A stretch of DNA of 64,000 nt. Source: Streptomyces californicus (GTDB lineage Bacteria > Actinomycetota > Actinomycetes > Streptomycetales > Streptomycetaceae). The notes beneath the pieces were generated by a model. It made no database searches. It was not told the origin of the DNA and saw only the letters and a list, made by a program, of their open reading frames with translations. Location of the stretch: contig NZ_JNZZ01000013.1 in NCBI RefSeq assembly GCF_000717645.1, forward strand, positions 62,001-126,000. Reading direction: 5' to 3'. Each line of letters starts with the position of its first letter. The stretch's first letter is position 1. A program made the translations under genes and the position numbers. Below, one piece after another: positions 29,365-37,115 of this stretch.

Positions 29365-29573
29365 CTAGACCCGCACCGGGCCGGGGGCACCACCGGGGGC
29401 CGGGGGCCTCGCACCGCCCGCGTCCGGCGCCTCTTCCGGAAGGCGGTCGGGCCGGGGCCCCGGACGGGTCTCCGGGCGGGCCTCCGGAGCGGCTCGCGCC
29501 GAACGTCCGGCGGGGCTTTCAAACGTATGGGTGAAGTGATCTTTCCCTCTACCGCAGGCCCGAGACCCCATGC

Positions 29574-29579
29574 TAGGCT
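29574..29579 (+). promoter_or_regulatory. Candidate -10 box of the cold-shock gene
   Basis: TAGGCT fits the -10 pattern about 130 bases before the csp start, implying a leader of over 100 bases. No good -35 hexamer is visible. The 355-base gap 29356-29710 otherwise holds the hairpin listed next and three TTGCAG copies (29590, 29607, 29665). Confidence 0.4.
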
Positions 29580-29617
29580 CGCCGCCAAGTTGCAGTTTGG
29601 TTTCCCTTGCAGTACAG

Positions 29618-29645
29618 AGCCTGCGGAGCATGTGACCCGCAGGCT
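29618..29645 (+). terminator. Terminator-like hairpin in the csp leader (attenuator candidate)
   Basis: A perfect 9-bp stem (AGCCTGCGG with CCGCAGGCT) and a 10-base loop are followed directly by TTTTGTAGTTTT. T tracts after hairpins are uncommon in this GC-rich chromosome. It lies 65 bases upstream of the csp start, so transcription might be ended early and relieved by a signal such as cold. Confidence 0.6.
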
Positions 29646-29710
29646 TTTGTAGTTTTCAGACTTGTTTGCAGGTTCTGGAGCAGGGCAACCCTTTGGCCCA
29701 AGGAGGGCTT

Positions 29711-29914
29711 ATGGCTACCGGAACCGTCAAGTGGTTCAACGCTGAAAAGGGCTTCGGCTTCATCGCCCAGGACGGCGGCGGCCCGGATGTCTTCGTTCAC
29801 TACTCCGCGATCAACGCGTCCGGGTTCCGCTCCCTCGAGGAGAACCAGGTCGTGAACTTCGACGTCACTCAGGGACCCAAGGGTCCGCAGGCTGAGAACG
29901 TCACCCCGGCCTAG
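29711..29914 (+). CDS. Cold-shock protein (CspA family)
   Basis: This 67-residue single cold-shock domain is an RNA chaperone that binds single-stranded nucleic acid. Both RNP motifs are visible, KGFGFI (RNP1) and VFVHYS (RNP2), after the usual [18 protein letters not shown] start. It has an excellent ribosome site, AAGGAGG, spaced four bases from the ATG. Two strong hairpins follow. The lower GC of the gene and leader relative to neighbours is normal for csp genes in Streptomyces. Confidence 0.97.
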   Translation: MATGTVKWFNAEKGFGFIAQDGGGPDVFVHYSAINASGFRSLEENQVVNFDVTQGPKGPQAENVTPA

Positions 29915-30023
29915 GGCGCGCCCGGAGGATCTTGACCGGGTCCACGACGTATCCGATCCTGATCCACCGGACACACCCTGGTTGCCCAGGTCGGCCGATC
30001 GCGGCCGCACATAGCAGTACCCA

Positions 30024-30065
30024 AGGAGCCCCGCTCCCCCGCTTCGGCGGAGGAACGGGGCTCCT
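30024..30065 (+). terminator. Terminator hairpin after csp
   Basis: AGGAGCCCCG and CGGGGCTCCT form a perfect 10-bp stem that encloses a smaller GC-rich hairpin. It begins 110 bases past the csp stop. Confidence 0.7.
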
Positions 30066-30080
30066 GCCTGTGCCGGGGCT

Positions 30081-30112
30081 CCCGCCTCCGCCGGACCCCC
30101 GGCGGAGGCGGG
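30081..30112 (+). terminator. Second strong hairpin after csp
   Basis: CCCGCCTCCGCCGG pairs perfectly with CCGGCGGAGGCGGG around an ACCC loop. Together with the preceding hairpin it isolates csp from the MerR gene. Confidence 0.7.
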
Positions 30113-30169
30113 ACGGTGGCGGCGTACGGGGCCCAGGCCGTGCCGCGCGGGCCCGGCTTCCGGCCGCCC

Positions 30170-30200
30170 TTGACCTTGACCCCGTGTGAAGGGGTGCAGT
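30170..30200 (+). promoter_or_regulatory. MerR-type promoter and operator
   Basis: TTGACC (30170-30175) and TGCAGT (30195-30200) are separated by 19 bases, the stretched spacing typical of MerR promoters. The spacer holds the dyad ACCCC-N7-GGGGT (30179-30195). This resembles the TipA-type operators seen upstream of many Streptomyces MerR genes and suggests autoregulation. Confidence 0.65.
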
Positions 30201-30209
30201 GGAGCCATC

Positions 30210-31037
30210 ATGTTCACCATCGGAGACTTCGCCAGGTACGGGCGGGTGTCGCCCCGGATGCTGCGTCACTACGACGCCGTCGGGCTGCTGCACCCGGACC
30301 GCACCGACCCCGCCACCGGCTACCGCCTGTACGGCGCGGCCCAGCTCGCCCGGCTCAACCGGATCATCGCGCTCAAGGACCTCGGCTTCACGCTCCAGCA
30401 GGTGGCGGCCGTCCTGGACGAGCAGGTGGGACCGGAGGAGCTGCGCGGCATGCTGCGGTTGCGCCGGGCCGAGCTGGAGGAGGCGATGGCCGCCGCGGCG
30501 ACGCGGCTGGCCGGGGTCGAGGCGAGGCTCCGGTCGATCGAGAGCGAGGGGCGCATGCCTGCCGACGACGTCGTGATCAAGACCGTTCCGGCGGTCCGGG
30601 TGGCCGAGCTGACCGGGACGGCCGAGAGCTACGGGCCGCACCACATCGGGCCGGTGATCGGTCCGCTGTACGAGCGGCTCTTCCCGCTCCTGGAGGGCGC
30701 GGGCGTCCGCCCCGCGGGCCCCGGGATCGCCCGGTACGAGGAGGCCCCCGAGGGCGGAGGCGCGGTCACCGTGCACGCCGGGGTGGCCGTCACGGGCCCG
30801 GTGGGCCCGGTCGGGGACACCGGGGTGGAGGTGGTGGAGCTGCCGGCGTTCGAGGCGGCGACGATCGTGCACCGGGGCGCGATGGACGACGTCCTGCCGA
30901 CCGCCCAGACCCTGGCCCGCTGGCTGGAGGCGCACGGCTACCGCTCCACCGGGTACGCCCGCGAGGTCACCCTGGAGTGCCCGCCGGACCCGGGCGGCTG
31001 GGTGACGGAACTCCAGGAGCCGGTGACGAGGGCCTGA
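30210..31037 (+). CDS. MerR-family regulator with GyrI-like effector domain
   Basis: This 275-residue activator has an N-terminal winged HTH (MFTIGDFARYGRVSPRMLRHYDAVGLLHP), a coiled-coil dimer helix (LRRAELEEAMAAAATRLAGVEARLRSIE) and a C-terminal SOUL/GyrI-like ligand domain (about 125-275). Proteins of this layout (BmrR, TipAL-like) sense drugs or lipophilic cations. The start at ATG 30210 lies a few bases from the predicted transcription start, so translation may be leaderless. No target gene is adjacent on the same strand. Confidence 0.9.
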   Translation: MFTIGDFARYGRVSPRMLRHYDAVGLLHPDRTDPATGYRLYGAAQLARLNRIIALKDLGFTLQQVAAVLDEQVGPEELRGMLRLRRAELEEAMAAAATRLAGVEARLRSIESEGRMPADDVVIKTVPAVRVAELTGTAESYGPHHIGPVIGPLYERLFPLLEGAGVRPAGPGIARYEEAPEGGGAVTVHAGVAVTGPVGPVGDTGVEVVELPAFEAATIVHRGAMDDVLPTAQTLARWLEAHGYRSTGYAREVTLECPPDPGGWVTELQEPVTRA

Positions 31038-31090
31038 CGCCTCGGCCGTACGGGGCGCGTACGGCCTCGTACGACTCCGGTACGGGTGCC

Positions 31091-31140
31091 GTACGGATCT
31101 CGTCGGATCTCGTCGGATCTCGTCGGATCTCGTCGGATCT
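31091..31140. repeat. 10-bp repeat, five tandem copies (CGTCGGATCT)
   Basis: Four perfect CGTCGGATCT units (31101-31140) are preceded by one GTACGGATCT unit. The period equals about one DNA turn. The array lies between the converging MerR and amidohydrolase genes, amid many GTACGG motifs (31046-31205). Confidence 0.85.
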
Positions 31141-31249
31141 CGTACGGGCATCGTCCGGGCCTCGTACGGGAGGTGGGCCGGCGGCTCACCTCCCGTACGG
31201 GCCGTACGACCTCACGCGGGCCCGACGCGCAGGCGCCCGCTCCCCCGCG

Positions 31250-32470
31250 TCACGCCCCCGCCCAGAGCCCGTCCTCCGTGAGCCCCAGCAGCTCGATCGC
31301 GTTGCCGCGCACGATCCGGTCGACGACGTCCGGGGCGAGGTGGCCCATCTGCTCCTCGCCGACCTCGCGGGAGCGGGGCCAAGTGGAGTCGGAGTGCGGG
31401 TAGTCGGTCTCGTACAGGACGTTGCCGACGCCGATCGCGTCGAGGTTCTTGAGTCCGAAGGCGTCGTCGAAGAAGCAGCCGTACACGTGCTCGGCGAAGA
31501 GTTCGGACGGCGGCCGGTGGACCTTCTCGGCGACGCCGCCCCAGGCCCGGTTCTCCTCCCAGACCACGTCGGCACGTTCCAGGATGTACGGGATCCAGCC
31601 GATCTGCCCCTCCGCGTACATGATCTTGAGGTTGGGGAAGCGCTCGAACTTGCCGCTCATCAGCCAGTCGACCATCGAGAAGCAGCAGTTGGCGAAGGTG
31701 ATGGTGGAACCGACGGCGGGCGGGGCGTCGGCGGAGGTGGACGGCATCCGCGACGAGGAGCCGATGTGCATGGCGATCACGGTGCCGGTCTCGTCGCAGG
31801 CCGCCAGGAACGGATCCCAGTCGTCCGCATGTATGGACGGAAGCCCGAGATGGGGAGGTATCTCGGAGAACGCGACAGCGCGCACGCCCCGTGCCGCGTT
31901 GCGCCGGACCTCCGCGGCGGCCAGCTCCGCGTCCCACAGCGGGATCAGGGTGAGGGGGACGAGACGCCCGCGCGCCTCGGGGCCGCACCACTCCTCCACC
32001 ATCCAGTCGTTGTACGCGCGCACACCGAGGAGCCCCAGCTCGCGGTCCTTCGCTTCGGTGAACGTCTGCCCGCAGAACCGCGGGAAGGTGGGGAAGCAGA
32101 GCGCGGACTGGACGTGGTTGACGTCCATGTCGGCGAGCCGGTCGGGGACCGAGAAGGAGCCCGGACGCATCTGCTCGTAGGTGATGACCTCCAGCTTGAT
32201 CTCGTCCCTGTCGTAGCCGACGGCGGTGTCCAGGCGGGTGAGCGGTCGGTGCAGGTCCTCGTACACCCACCAGTCGCCGATCGGCCCGTCGTCGCCCTTC
32301 GCCCCCATCACGGGCGCGAACTTGCCGCCCAGGAAGGTCATGTCCTTCAGCGGTGCGCGGACGACGCGCGGCCCCGTGTCCGCGTACTTGGACGGGAGCC
32401 GGTCCCGCCAGACATGAGGGGGCTCCACCGTGTGGTCGTCCACCGAGATGATCTTCGGGAAGGTCTCCAT
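31250..32470 (-). CDS. Amidohydrolase-2 family metal-dependent hydrolase
   Basis: This 406-residue TIM-barrel protein is of the aminocarboxymuconate-semialdehyde decarboxylase-like group. Visible segments are SVDDHTVEPPHVW (an atypical version of the usual metal-binding DxH start), MHIGSSS, and ETDYPHSDSTWP near the end with conserved Asp and His. Such proteins often sit in steroid, lipid or aromatic acid pathways. ATG 32470 is supported by a -10 box TACCGT exactly seven bases upstream, implying a leaderless transcript. Its promoter carries the palindrome shared with the acyl-CoA genes (32492-32506), so it probably belongs to that catabolic regulon. Confidence 0.85.
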   Translation of the reverse strand: METFPKIISVDDHTVEPPHVWRDRLPSKYADTGPRVVRAPLKDMTFLGGKFAPVMGAKGDDGPIGDWWVYEDLHRPLTRLDTAVGYDRDEIKLEVITYEQMRPGSFSVPDRLADMDVNHVQSALCFPTFPRFCGQTFTEAKDRELGLLGVRAYNDWMVEEWCGPEARGRLVPLTLIPLWDAELAAAEVRRNAARGVRAVAFSEIPPHLGLPSIHADDWDPFLAACDETGTVIAMHIGSSSRMPSTSADAPPAVGSTITFANCCFSMVDWLMSGKFERFPNLKIMYAEGQIGWIPYILERADVVWEENRAWGGVAEKVHRPPSELFAEHVYGCFFDDAFGLKNLDAIGVGNVLYETDYPHSDSTWPRSREVGEEQMGHLAPDVVDRIVRGNAIELLGLTEDGLWAGA

Positions 32471-32477
32471 GCGTTCC

Positions 32478-32506
32478 ACGGTAGCGCCGATCTGACGAAC
32501 CGTCAG
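32478..32506 (-). promoter_or_regulatory. Leaderless promoter with CTGACG-NNN-CGTCAG operator (site A)
   Basis: The perfect 6-3-6 palindrome CTGACGAACCGTCAG lies at 32492-32506. On the minus strand its right-hand CTGACG acts as a -35, 17 bases from the -10 TACCGT (32478-32483), which is itself seven bases from the amidohydrolase ATG. A bound repressor would cover the -35. Confidence 0.7.
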
Positions 32507-32764
32507 CTAGTGTGCGCGCATCGGCCGGACGGCGGGCGGGCCGAGTGGTTCCCGAATCGTTGTCGAGGGCTTGTGCAGAGCGTCACCCACTGCTGACGAG
32601 TCCGCCCGGAACAAGGCAGACTGTTGAGCGCGATACCAGCGGTACCGCGCCGTCCGGACGCCTCGACGCCCTTCCCCGCTCGGGCCGGCATGCGGGCCGC
32701 GGGCACCACCGGCGGGGTCCGCGGACGAGCGGGACCGGCAGGCGAGCAGGACTAGGGGGCAGCA

Positions 32765-35728
32765 ATGGACCGCGACGACGGGCCACGCGTGCGCGTTCCG
32801 GAGCAGCGCGCTCCGGAGCAACCGGGTACGACGGACACCCTCAGGTTCACCGTGCTAGGACCCGTACGGGTCCGGCGCGGCTCCGAGCTGCTCCCGTCCG
32901 GCTCCCCCCAGCAGCGCGCGCTGCTGGCCGCCCTGCTGCTGCGCGAGGGGCGGACGGCCACCGCGAACGAGCTGATCGACGCGTTCTGGGGCGAGGACCC
33001 GCCCTCGCAGGCGCTGGCCACGATCCGTACGTACGCCTCCCGGCTGCGCAAGACGCTGGGCCAGGACGCCCTGGTGAGCGAGTCCGGCGGCTACGCGATC
33101 CGCGTCGGGCGGGGCGCGCTCGACCTGACGCTGGCCCAGGACCTGGCCGCCGAGGCGGAGAAGGCCCGCGTCGCCGGGGACCGCTGCCAGGCGCGCACGC
33201 TGATCAACAAGGTGCTGGGCCTGTGGGACGGCGAGGCGCTGGCGTCGGTGCCGGGGCCGTACGCGGACAACCAGCGGACCCGGCTGGAGGAATGGCGGCT
33301 CCAGCTCACCGAGACCCGGCTCGATCTCGACCTGGAGGTCGGCTGCCACGCGGAGGCCGTCTCCGAGCTGACCGCGCTGACCGCCGCGCACCCGCTGCGG
33401 GAGCGGCTGCGCGAGCTGCTGATGGTGGCGCTGTACCGCAGCGGCCGGCAGGCGGAGGCCCTCGCGGTGTACGCGGACACCCGCCGGCTCCTCGCGGAGG
33501 AGCTGGGCGTCGACCCGCGCCCCGAGCTGGGCAGGCTCCAGCAGCGCATCCTGCGGGCCGACGAGGAGCTGGCCCGCCCGGCGGACGAACCGGCCCCGGC
33601 GCCCGCGCCGCTGCGGCCCGCGCAACTGCCGGCCACGGTGCCCGACTTCACCGGGCGGTCCGCGTTCGTGACGGAGCTGGGCGGCCGGCTGGCCACCGCC
33701 GAGGGCTCGGTGATGGCCGTCTCCGCCGTCGCCGGGATCGGCGGCGTCGGCAAGACGACGCTGGCGGTGCACGTCGCCCACCAGGCCCGTCCCCACTTCC
33801 CGGACGGGCAGCTCTACGTGGACCTCCAGGGGGCGGGGGCGCGGGCGGCGGAGCCGGAGACCGTGCTCGGCTCGTTCCTGCGGGCGCTCGGGACGGCGGA
33901 CTCCGCGATCCCGGACACGCTGGACGAGCGGGCCGCGCTGTACCGCTCGACGCTGGACGGCCGGCGCGTCCTGGTCCTCCTGGACAACGCGCACGACGCC
34001 GCCCAGATCCGCCCGCTGCTGCCCGGTACGCCGGGGTGCGCGGCGCTGGTGACGAGCCGGGTGCGGATGGTGGACCTGGCCGGGGCGCACCTGGTGGACC
34101 TGGACGTGATGTCCCCCGAGGAGGCGCTCCAGCTCTTCACCCGGATCGTCGGCGCGGAGCGGGTGGGGGCGGAGCGCGACGCGGCGCTGGACGTGGTGGC
34201 CGCGTGCGGCTTCCTGCCCCTGGCCATCCGTATCGCCGCCTCCCGGCTGGCGGCCCGGCGCACCTGGACGGTGTCGGTGCTGGCCGCCAAGCTGGCGGAC
34301 GAGCGGCGGCGGCTGGACGAGCTGCAGGCGGGCGACCTGGCGGTGAAGGCCACGTTCGAGCTCGGCTACGGCCAGTTGGAGCCGGCCCAGGCGCGCGCCT
34401 TCCGGCTGCTGGGGCTGGCGGACGGCCCGGACATCTCGCTCGCCGCGGCGGCGGCCCTGCTGGACCGGGACCCGCACGCGGCGGAGGACCTGCTGGAGGC
34501 GCTGGTCGACACGAGCCTGGTGGAGTCGGCCGCGCCGGGCCGCTACCGCTACCACGACCTGGTGCGCCTCTACGCGCGTGCGTGCGCGGAGCGGGACGAG
34601 GAGGCGGCGGCCCGGGAGTCGGCGCTCTCGCGGCTGCTGGACTTCTACCTGGCGACGGCGGTGGGGGTGTACGCGCTGGAGCGGCCGGGGGACCGGACCG
34701 TGCAGCATCTCGAAGCGCCGCGTTACCAGGGGCTCTCGTTCACCGATCACGGCCGGGCGCTCGACTGGCTCTACTCGGAGGCGGGTTGCCTGCTCGCCTG
34801 CGTACGGCAGAACCCCGGCCCCGACTCGATACGCCGTGCGGTGGATCTGTTGCTGGCCGCCAAGGATCTGGCCGAATCAGGGGCGAACGCACGTCAGTTC
34901 GAGACGGCGGCGACAGTGTTGAGGGACGCCGCGGTGGCGGTCGGGGACCCGCACGCCGAGGCTCGCGCACGCACGACGCTCGCGCAGGTGCACAGCATGG
35001 CGGGCCGCTTCGACCAGGCGGAGGACGAGGCCCGGAGGGCCATGCTGCTCGCGCCGTCGATCGAGGACGTCTGGACCCACTGCAACGCGCCCAACGAGCT
35101 CGGCATCATCGCCGGCTACCGCAACCGGCAGACCGAGGCCGAGGAACTGCTGGGCCAAGCGTGCGCGGCGTTCCGCGCGGACGGGAACCAGGCGGGCGAG
35201 GCCAGCGCACTGTGCAACCTCTCCCGGGTCCGCCTCGCCATGGGCCGGACGGACAGTGCGGTACGGCTGGCCGAGGAGGGCGTCGCCCTCTACAACCGGA
35301 TGGGCCTCACCCTGCGCCTGGCGAACGGCCGCTACGCGCTCGGGCTGGCACTGGCCCGTGCGAATCGGCCGGAGGAGGCCGAGGGACGGCTGACCGAGGC
35401 TCTGGCCGTCTTCCGGGAGAGCCGTCAGCGCCTCTGGGAGGGAATGACCTTGTTCCGGCTGGCCGAGGTCCAGCTCACCGCCGAACGCCCGGCACAGGCA
35501 GCCCCCCTGGCGGAACAGGCGTTGACCGTGCTGCTCCGCATAGGGGGCGAGTGGCGGCGGGCCAATGTGCTCACCGTGCTGGGCCGGGCGCTGCACGGCA
35601 TAGGCCAGGCCGATCGGGCCCAGGTCTGCTGGCAGGAGGCGCTCTCCGTCTTCGAGCGGCTGGACGCCCCGGAGAGCGAGTCCGTCGCCCGCCTTCTCTC
35701 GCCGGCGGGCTTCGTCGGCGAAGCCTGA
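32765..35728 (+). CDS. AfsR/SARP-family regulator (BTAD, NB-ARC, TPR)
   Basis: This 987-residue transcriptional activator has an N-terminal winged-helix OmpR-like domain (about 28-120, FTVLGPVRVRRGSELLP...QQRALLAALLL) and a bacterial activator domain (about 128-275). The NB-ARC ATPase has P-loop GIGGVGKTT at residues 324-332, with LVLLDNA as Walker B. A C-terminal TPR region (about 690-980) follows. This is the AfsR layout; such proteins activate antibiotic clusters or small regulatory genes such as afsS. No afsK-like kinase is next to it. The closest downstream gene is the 59-residue repeat protein on the same strand, a possible target in the manner of afsS. Confidence 0.92.
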   Translation: MDRDDGPRVRVPEQRAPEQPGTTDTLRFTVLGPVRVRRGSELLPSGSPQQRALLAALLLREGRTATANELIDAFWGEDPPSQALATIRTYASRLRKTLGQDALVSESGGYAIRVGRGALDLTLAQDLAAEAEKARVAGDRCQARTLINKVLGLWDGEALASVPGPYADNQRTRLEEWRLQLTETRLDLDLEVGCHAEAVSELTALTAAHPLRERLRELLMVALYRSGRQAEALAVYADTRRLLAEELGVDPRPELGRLQQRILRADEELARPADEPAPAPAPLRPAQLPATVPDFTGRSAFVTELGGRLATAEGSVMAVSAVAGIGGVGKTTLAVHVAHQARPHFPDGQLYVDLQGAGARAAEPETVLGSFLRALGTADSAIPDTLDERAALYRSTLDGRRVLVLLDNAHDAAQIRPLLPGTPGCAALVTSRVRMVDLAGAHLVDLDVMSPEEALQLFTRIVGAERVGAERDAALDVVAACGFLPLAIRIAASRLAARRTWTVSVLAAKLADERRRLDELQAGDLAVKATFELGYGQLEPAQARAFRLLGLADGPDISLAAAAALLDRDPHAAEDLLEALVDTSLVESAAPGRYRYHDLVRLYARACAERDEEAAARESALSRLLDFYLATAVGVYALERPGDRTVQHLEAPRYQGLSFTDHGRALDWLYSEAGCLLACVRQNPGPDSIRRAVDLLLAAKDLAESGANARQFETAATVLRDAAVAVGDPHAEARARTTLAQVHSMAGRFDQAEDEARRAMLLAPSIEDVWTHCNAPNELGIIAGYRNRQTEAEELLGQACAAFRADGNQAGEASALCNLSRVRLAMGRTDSAVRLAEEGVALYNRMGLTLRLANGRYALGLALARANRPEEAEGRLTEALAVFRESRQRLWEGMTLFRLAEVQLTAERPAQAAPLAEQALTVLLRIGGEWRRANVLTVLGRALHGIGQADRAQVCWQEALSVFERLDAPESESVARLLSPAGFVGEA

Positions 35729-35779
35729 CAGCACGTTCATCGTTCGTTTATCGCCGTCGAGCAGCCTTGTCCTGTCGCA

Positions 35780-35829
35780 ACGTCGCGTCGGGGGGCAGAC
35801 GTCGCGGCAGCGGAACCGAGCACTAAGGT
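35780..35829 (+). promoter_or_regulatory. Candidate promoter of the small repeat-protein gene
   Basis: The -10 TAAGGT (35824-35829) is preceded by two direct ACGTCGCG copies (35780-35787 and 35799-35806) 19 bases apart. Direct repeats upstream of the -10 are the usual form of SARP binding sites, although the usual spacing is nearer to 22. Confidence 0.45.
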
Positions 35830-35843
35830 GAACGGCTCTGATG

Positions 35844-35883
35844 GGCCCGTCCGGCAGCCAACGGGGGAGCAGCCGGACGGGCC
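35844..35883 (+). promoter_or_regulatory. Perfect 12-bp hairpin in the leader of the small repeat-protein gene
   Basis: GGCCCGTCCGGC pairs with GCCGGACGGGCC around a 16-base loop, between the -10 box and the start codon. It could be an attenuator, an mRNA stabiliser or a processing site. Confidence 0.65.
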
Positions 35884-35922
35884 TCGCCAACAGCCCCAAG
35901 CACCGACCTACGGAGTTCACCC

Positions 35923-36102
35923 ATGAGCGAAGCGAAGAAGATCAAGCCGCCCCAGGCCGAGCCCGGCACCGGCGGCGACATCAAGCCCGAGGACAGCCAC
36001 ATGACGGGCGAGCCCACGGTGAAGCCGCTGGACAGCCACATGACGGGTGAACCCGCGGTGAAGCCGCTGGACAGCCACATGACGGGGCCGGACCCGCGCT
36101 GA
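35923..36102 (+). CDS. Small protein with DSHMTGEP repeats (sigma-like small protein type)
   Basis: The 59-residue hydrophilic peptide starts at ATG 35923 with GGAG eight bases upstream. After a Lys-rich N-terminus (MSEAKKIKPPQAEPGTGGD) come two full 13-residue units DSHMTGEP(T/A)VKPL and a partial third DSHMTGPDPR. The DNA repeat has a 39-base period (35992-36030, 36031-36069, 36070 on). There is no Cys and no signal peptide. Short Streptomyces proteins with repeated D-(S/N)-H motifs are, as I recall, annotated sigma-like; AfsS is another small repeat protein controlled by AfsR. Position just behind a SARP gene fits a small regulatory protein, and a multi-core RiPP precursor is a less likely alternative since no modifying enzyme is adjacent. 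Confidence 0.8.
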   Translation: MSEAKKIKPPQAEPGTGGDIKPEDSHMTGEPTVKPLDSHMTGEPAVKPLDSHMTGPDPR

Positions 36103-36171
36103 GCGGGGCCCCAGGGGGAAGCGGTCGCGGCAACGCCTCGGGGGAGGCGCCGCGGTCGCGGTACGGGGGAA

Positions 36172-36213
36172 CGTGCGGGGCCCGGGACGGGGGAGACTCC
36201 CGGGCCCCGCACG
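36172..36213. terminator. Perfect 16-bp hairpin terminator
   Basis: CGTGCGGGGCCCGGGA pairs perfectly with TCCCGGGCCCCGCACG around a 10-base loop. It lies between the small repeat-protein gene and the converging TetR gene and can serve both. Confidence 0.8.
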
Positions 36214-36298
36214 CGTGTCCGGGAGCGGTCCGGTCGGGTCGCCGTCGCTCTCGCCGGTGAAGCCGGACAGGCGTCCCCCGCCCCGAGGCGGACGCCCG

Positions 36299-37009
36299 CT
36301 ACTCCCCCTGCCCGGCGCGGGCCTCCACCGCGTTCAGCAGCAGGTCCATGACGAACTCGAACTGGTCGTCCTCGTCGGCCCGCGCCAGGAACGGCGCCAC
36401 GGCGGCCAGGTGCGGGAAGCGTTGCGGGGGGGCCGCGAGGTACTCGCGCTGCCAGGCCATCCGGTCGCCCTCCCGCTCGGCGCCGCCGAGGACGGCGGAG
36501 GCCGCCTCGAAGGAGCTCATCGCCAGGGCGACGTCGACCAGCGCGCGGTAGGAGCGGGCCGCCTCCTCGAGGCCGAAACCGGCCTCCCGCAGCGCCCCGA
36601 TCACCAGGTCCGCGCCCCGGAACTCCGCGTCGCGCCGGGAGACCCGGGAGGCGACCAGGACCGCCAGGGCCGGGTGCGCCAGGCAGGCCCGGCGGACCCG
36701 GCGGGCCAGGTCGGTCAGGGTGTCCCGCCAGGCCGGGCCCGGTTCGAAGCCGTCGACGGCCTCCGCGATCAGCCGTTCGGCCAGGCCCAGCAGGATGTCG
36801 TCCTTGCCGGAGAAGTACCGCAGCACCGCCGTGTGGTTGGACCCGAGGTCGGCGCCGAGCCTGCGCAGCGTCAGCGCCTCCGGCCCCTCCCCCTCCAGCA
36901 CCGCCTGCGCCGCGTCCAGGATGCGCGCCCGGCTGAGCGTGTTCGACGGGGGTCGCCCGCGCCTGGCGCCGGCGGGTCGGGGGGCCGGGCTGTCGGGGGC
37001 GTGCGTCAT
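36299..37009 (-). CDS. TetR-family regulator
   Basis: This 236-residue repressor has an N-terminal HTH (SRARILDAAQAVLEGEGPEALTLRRLGADLGSNHTAVLRYFSGKDDIL) and a ligand-binding C-terminal domain. The N-terminal 20 residues are Pro/Arg-rich. The ATG at 37009 is the only sensible start. It lies downstream of, and on the same strand as, the serine hydrolase gene (gap about 106 bases) and may be co-transcribed with it and bind the palindrome at 38366-38394. The ligand is unknown. Confidence 0.9.
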   Translation of the reverse strand: MTHAPDSPAPRPAGARRGRPPSNTLSRARILDAAQAVLEGEGPEALTLRRLGADLGSNHTAVLRYFSGKDDILLGLAERLIAEAVDGFEPGPAWRDTLTDLARRVRRACLAHPALAVLVASRVSRRDAEFRGADLVIGALREAGFGLEEAARSYRALVDVALAMSSFEAASAVLGGAEREGDRMAWQREYLAAPPQRFPHLAAVAPFLARADEDDQFEFVMDLLLNAVEARAGQGE

Positions 37010-37115
37010 GCCTTCATCCTAGGGAGTCGGCGCCGTACGCGGCCGGGCCGGCGGGAGGGGTGCGACCGGGTGCGGTGCGCCGCGTCCCGGCCCCGCTCCC
37101 TCCCGCCGTACGGGC

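Noticed and set aside
35923..36102. Confident call as a multi-core RiPP precursor
   Set aside because: No modifying enzyme or transporter is adjacent and the repeats lack Cys; kept only as an alternative.
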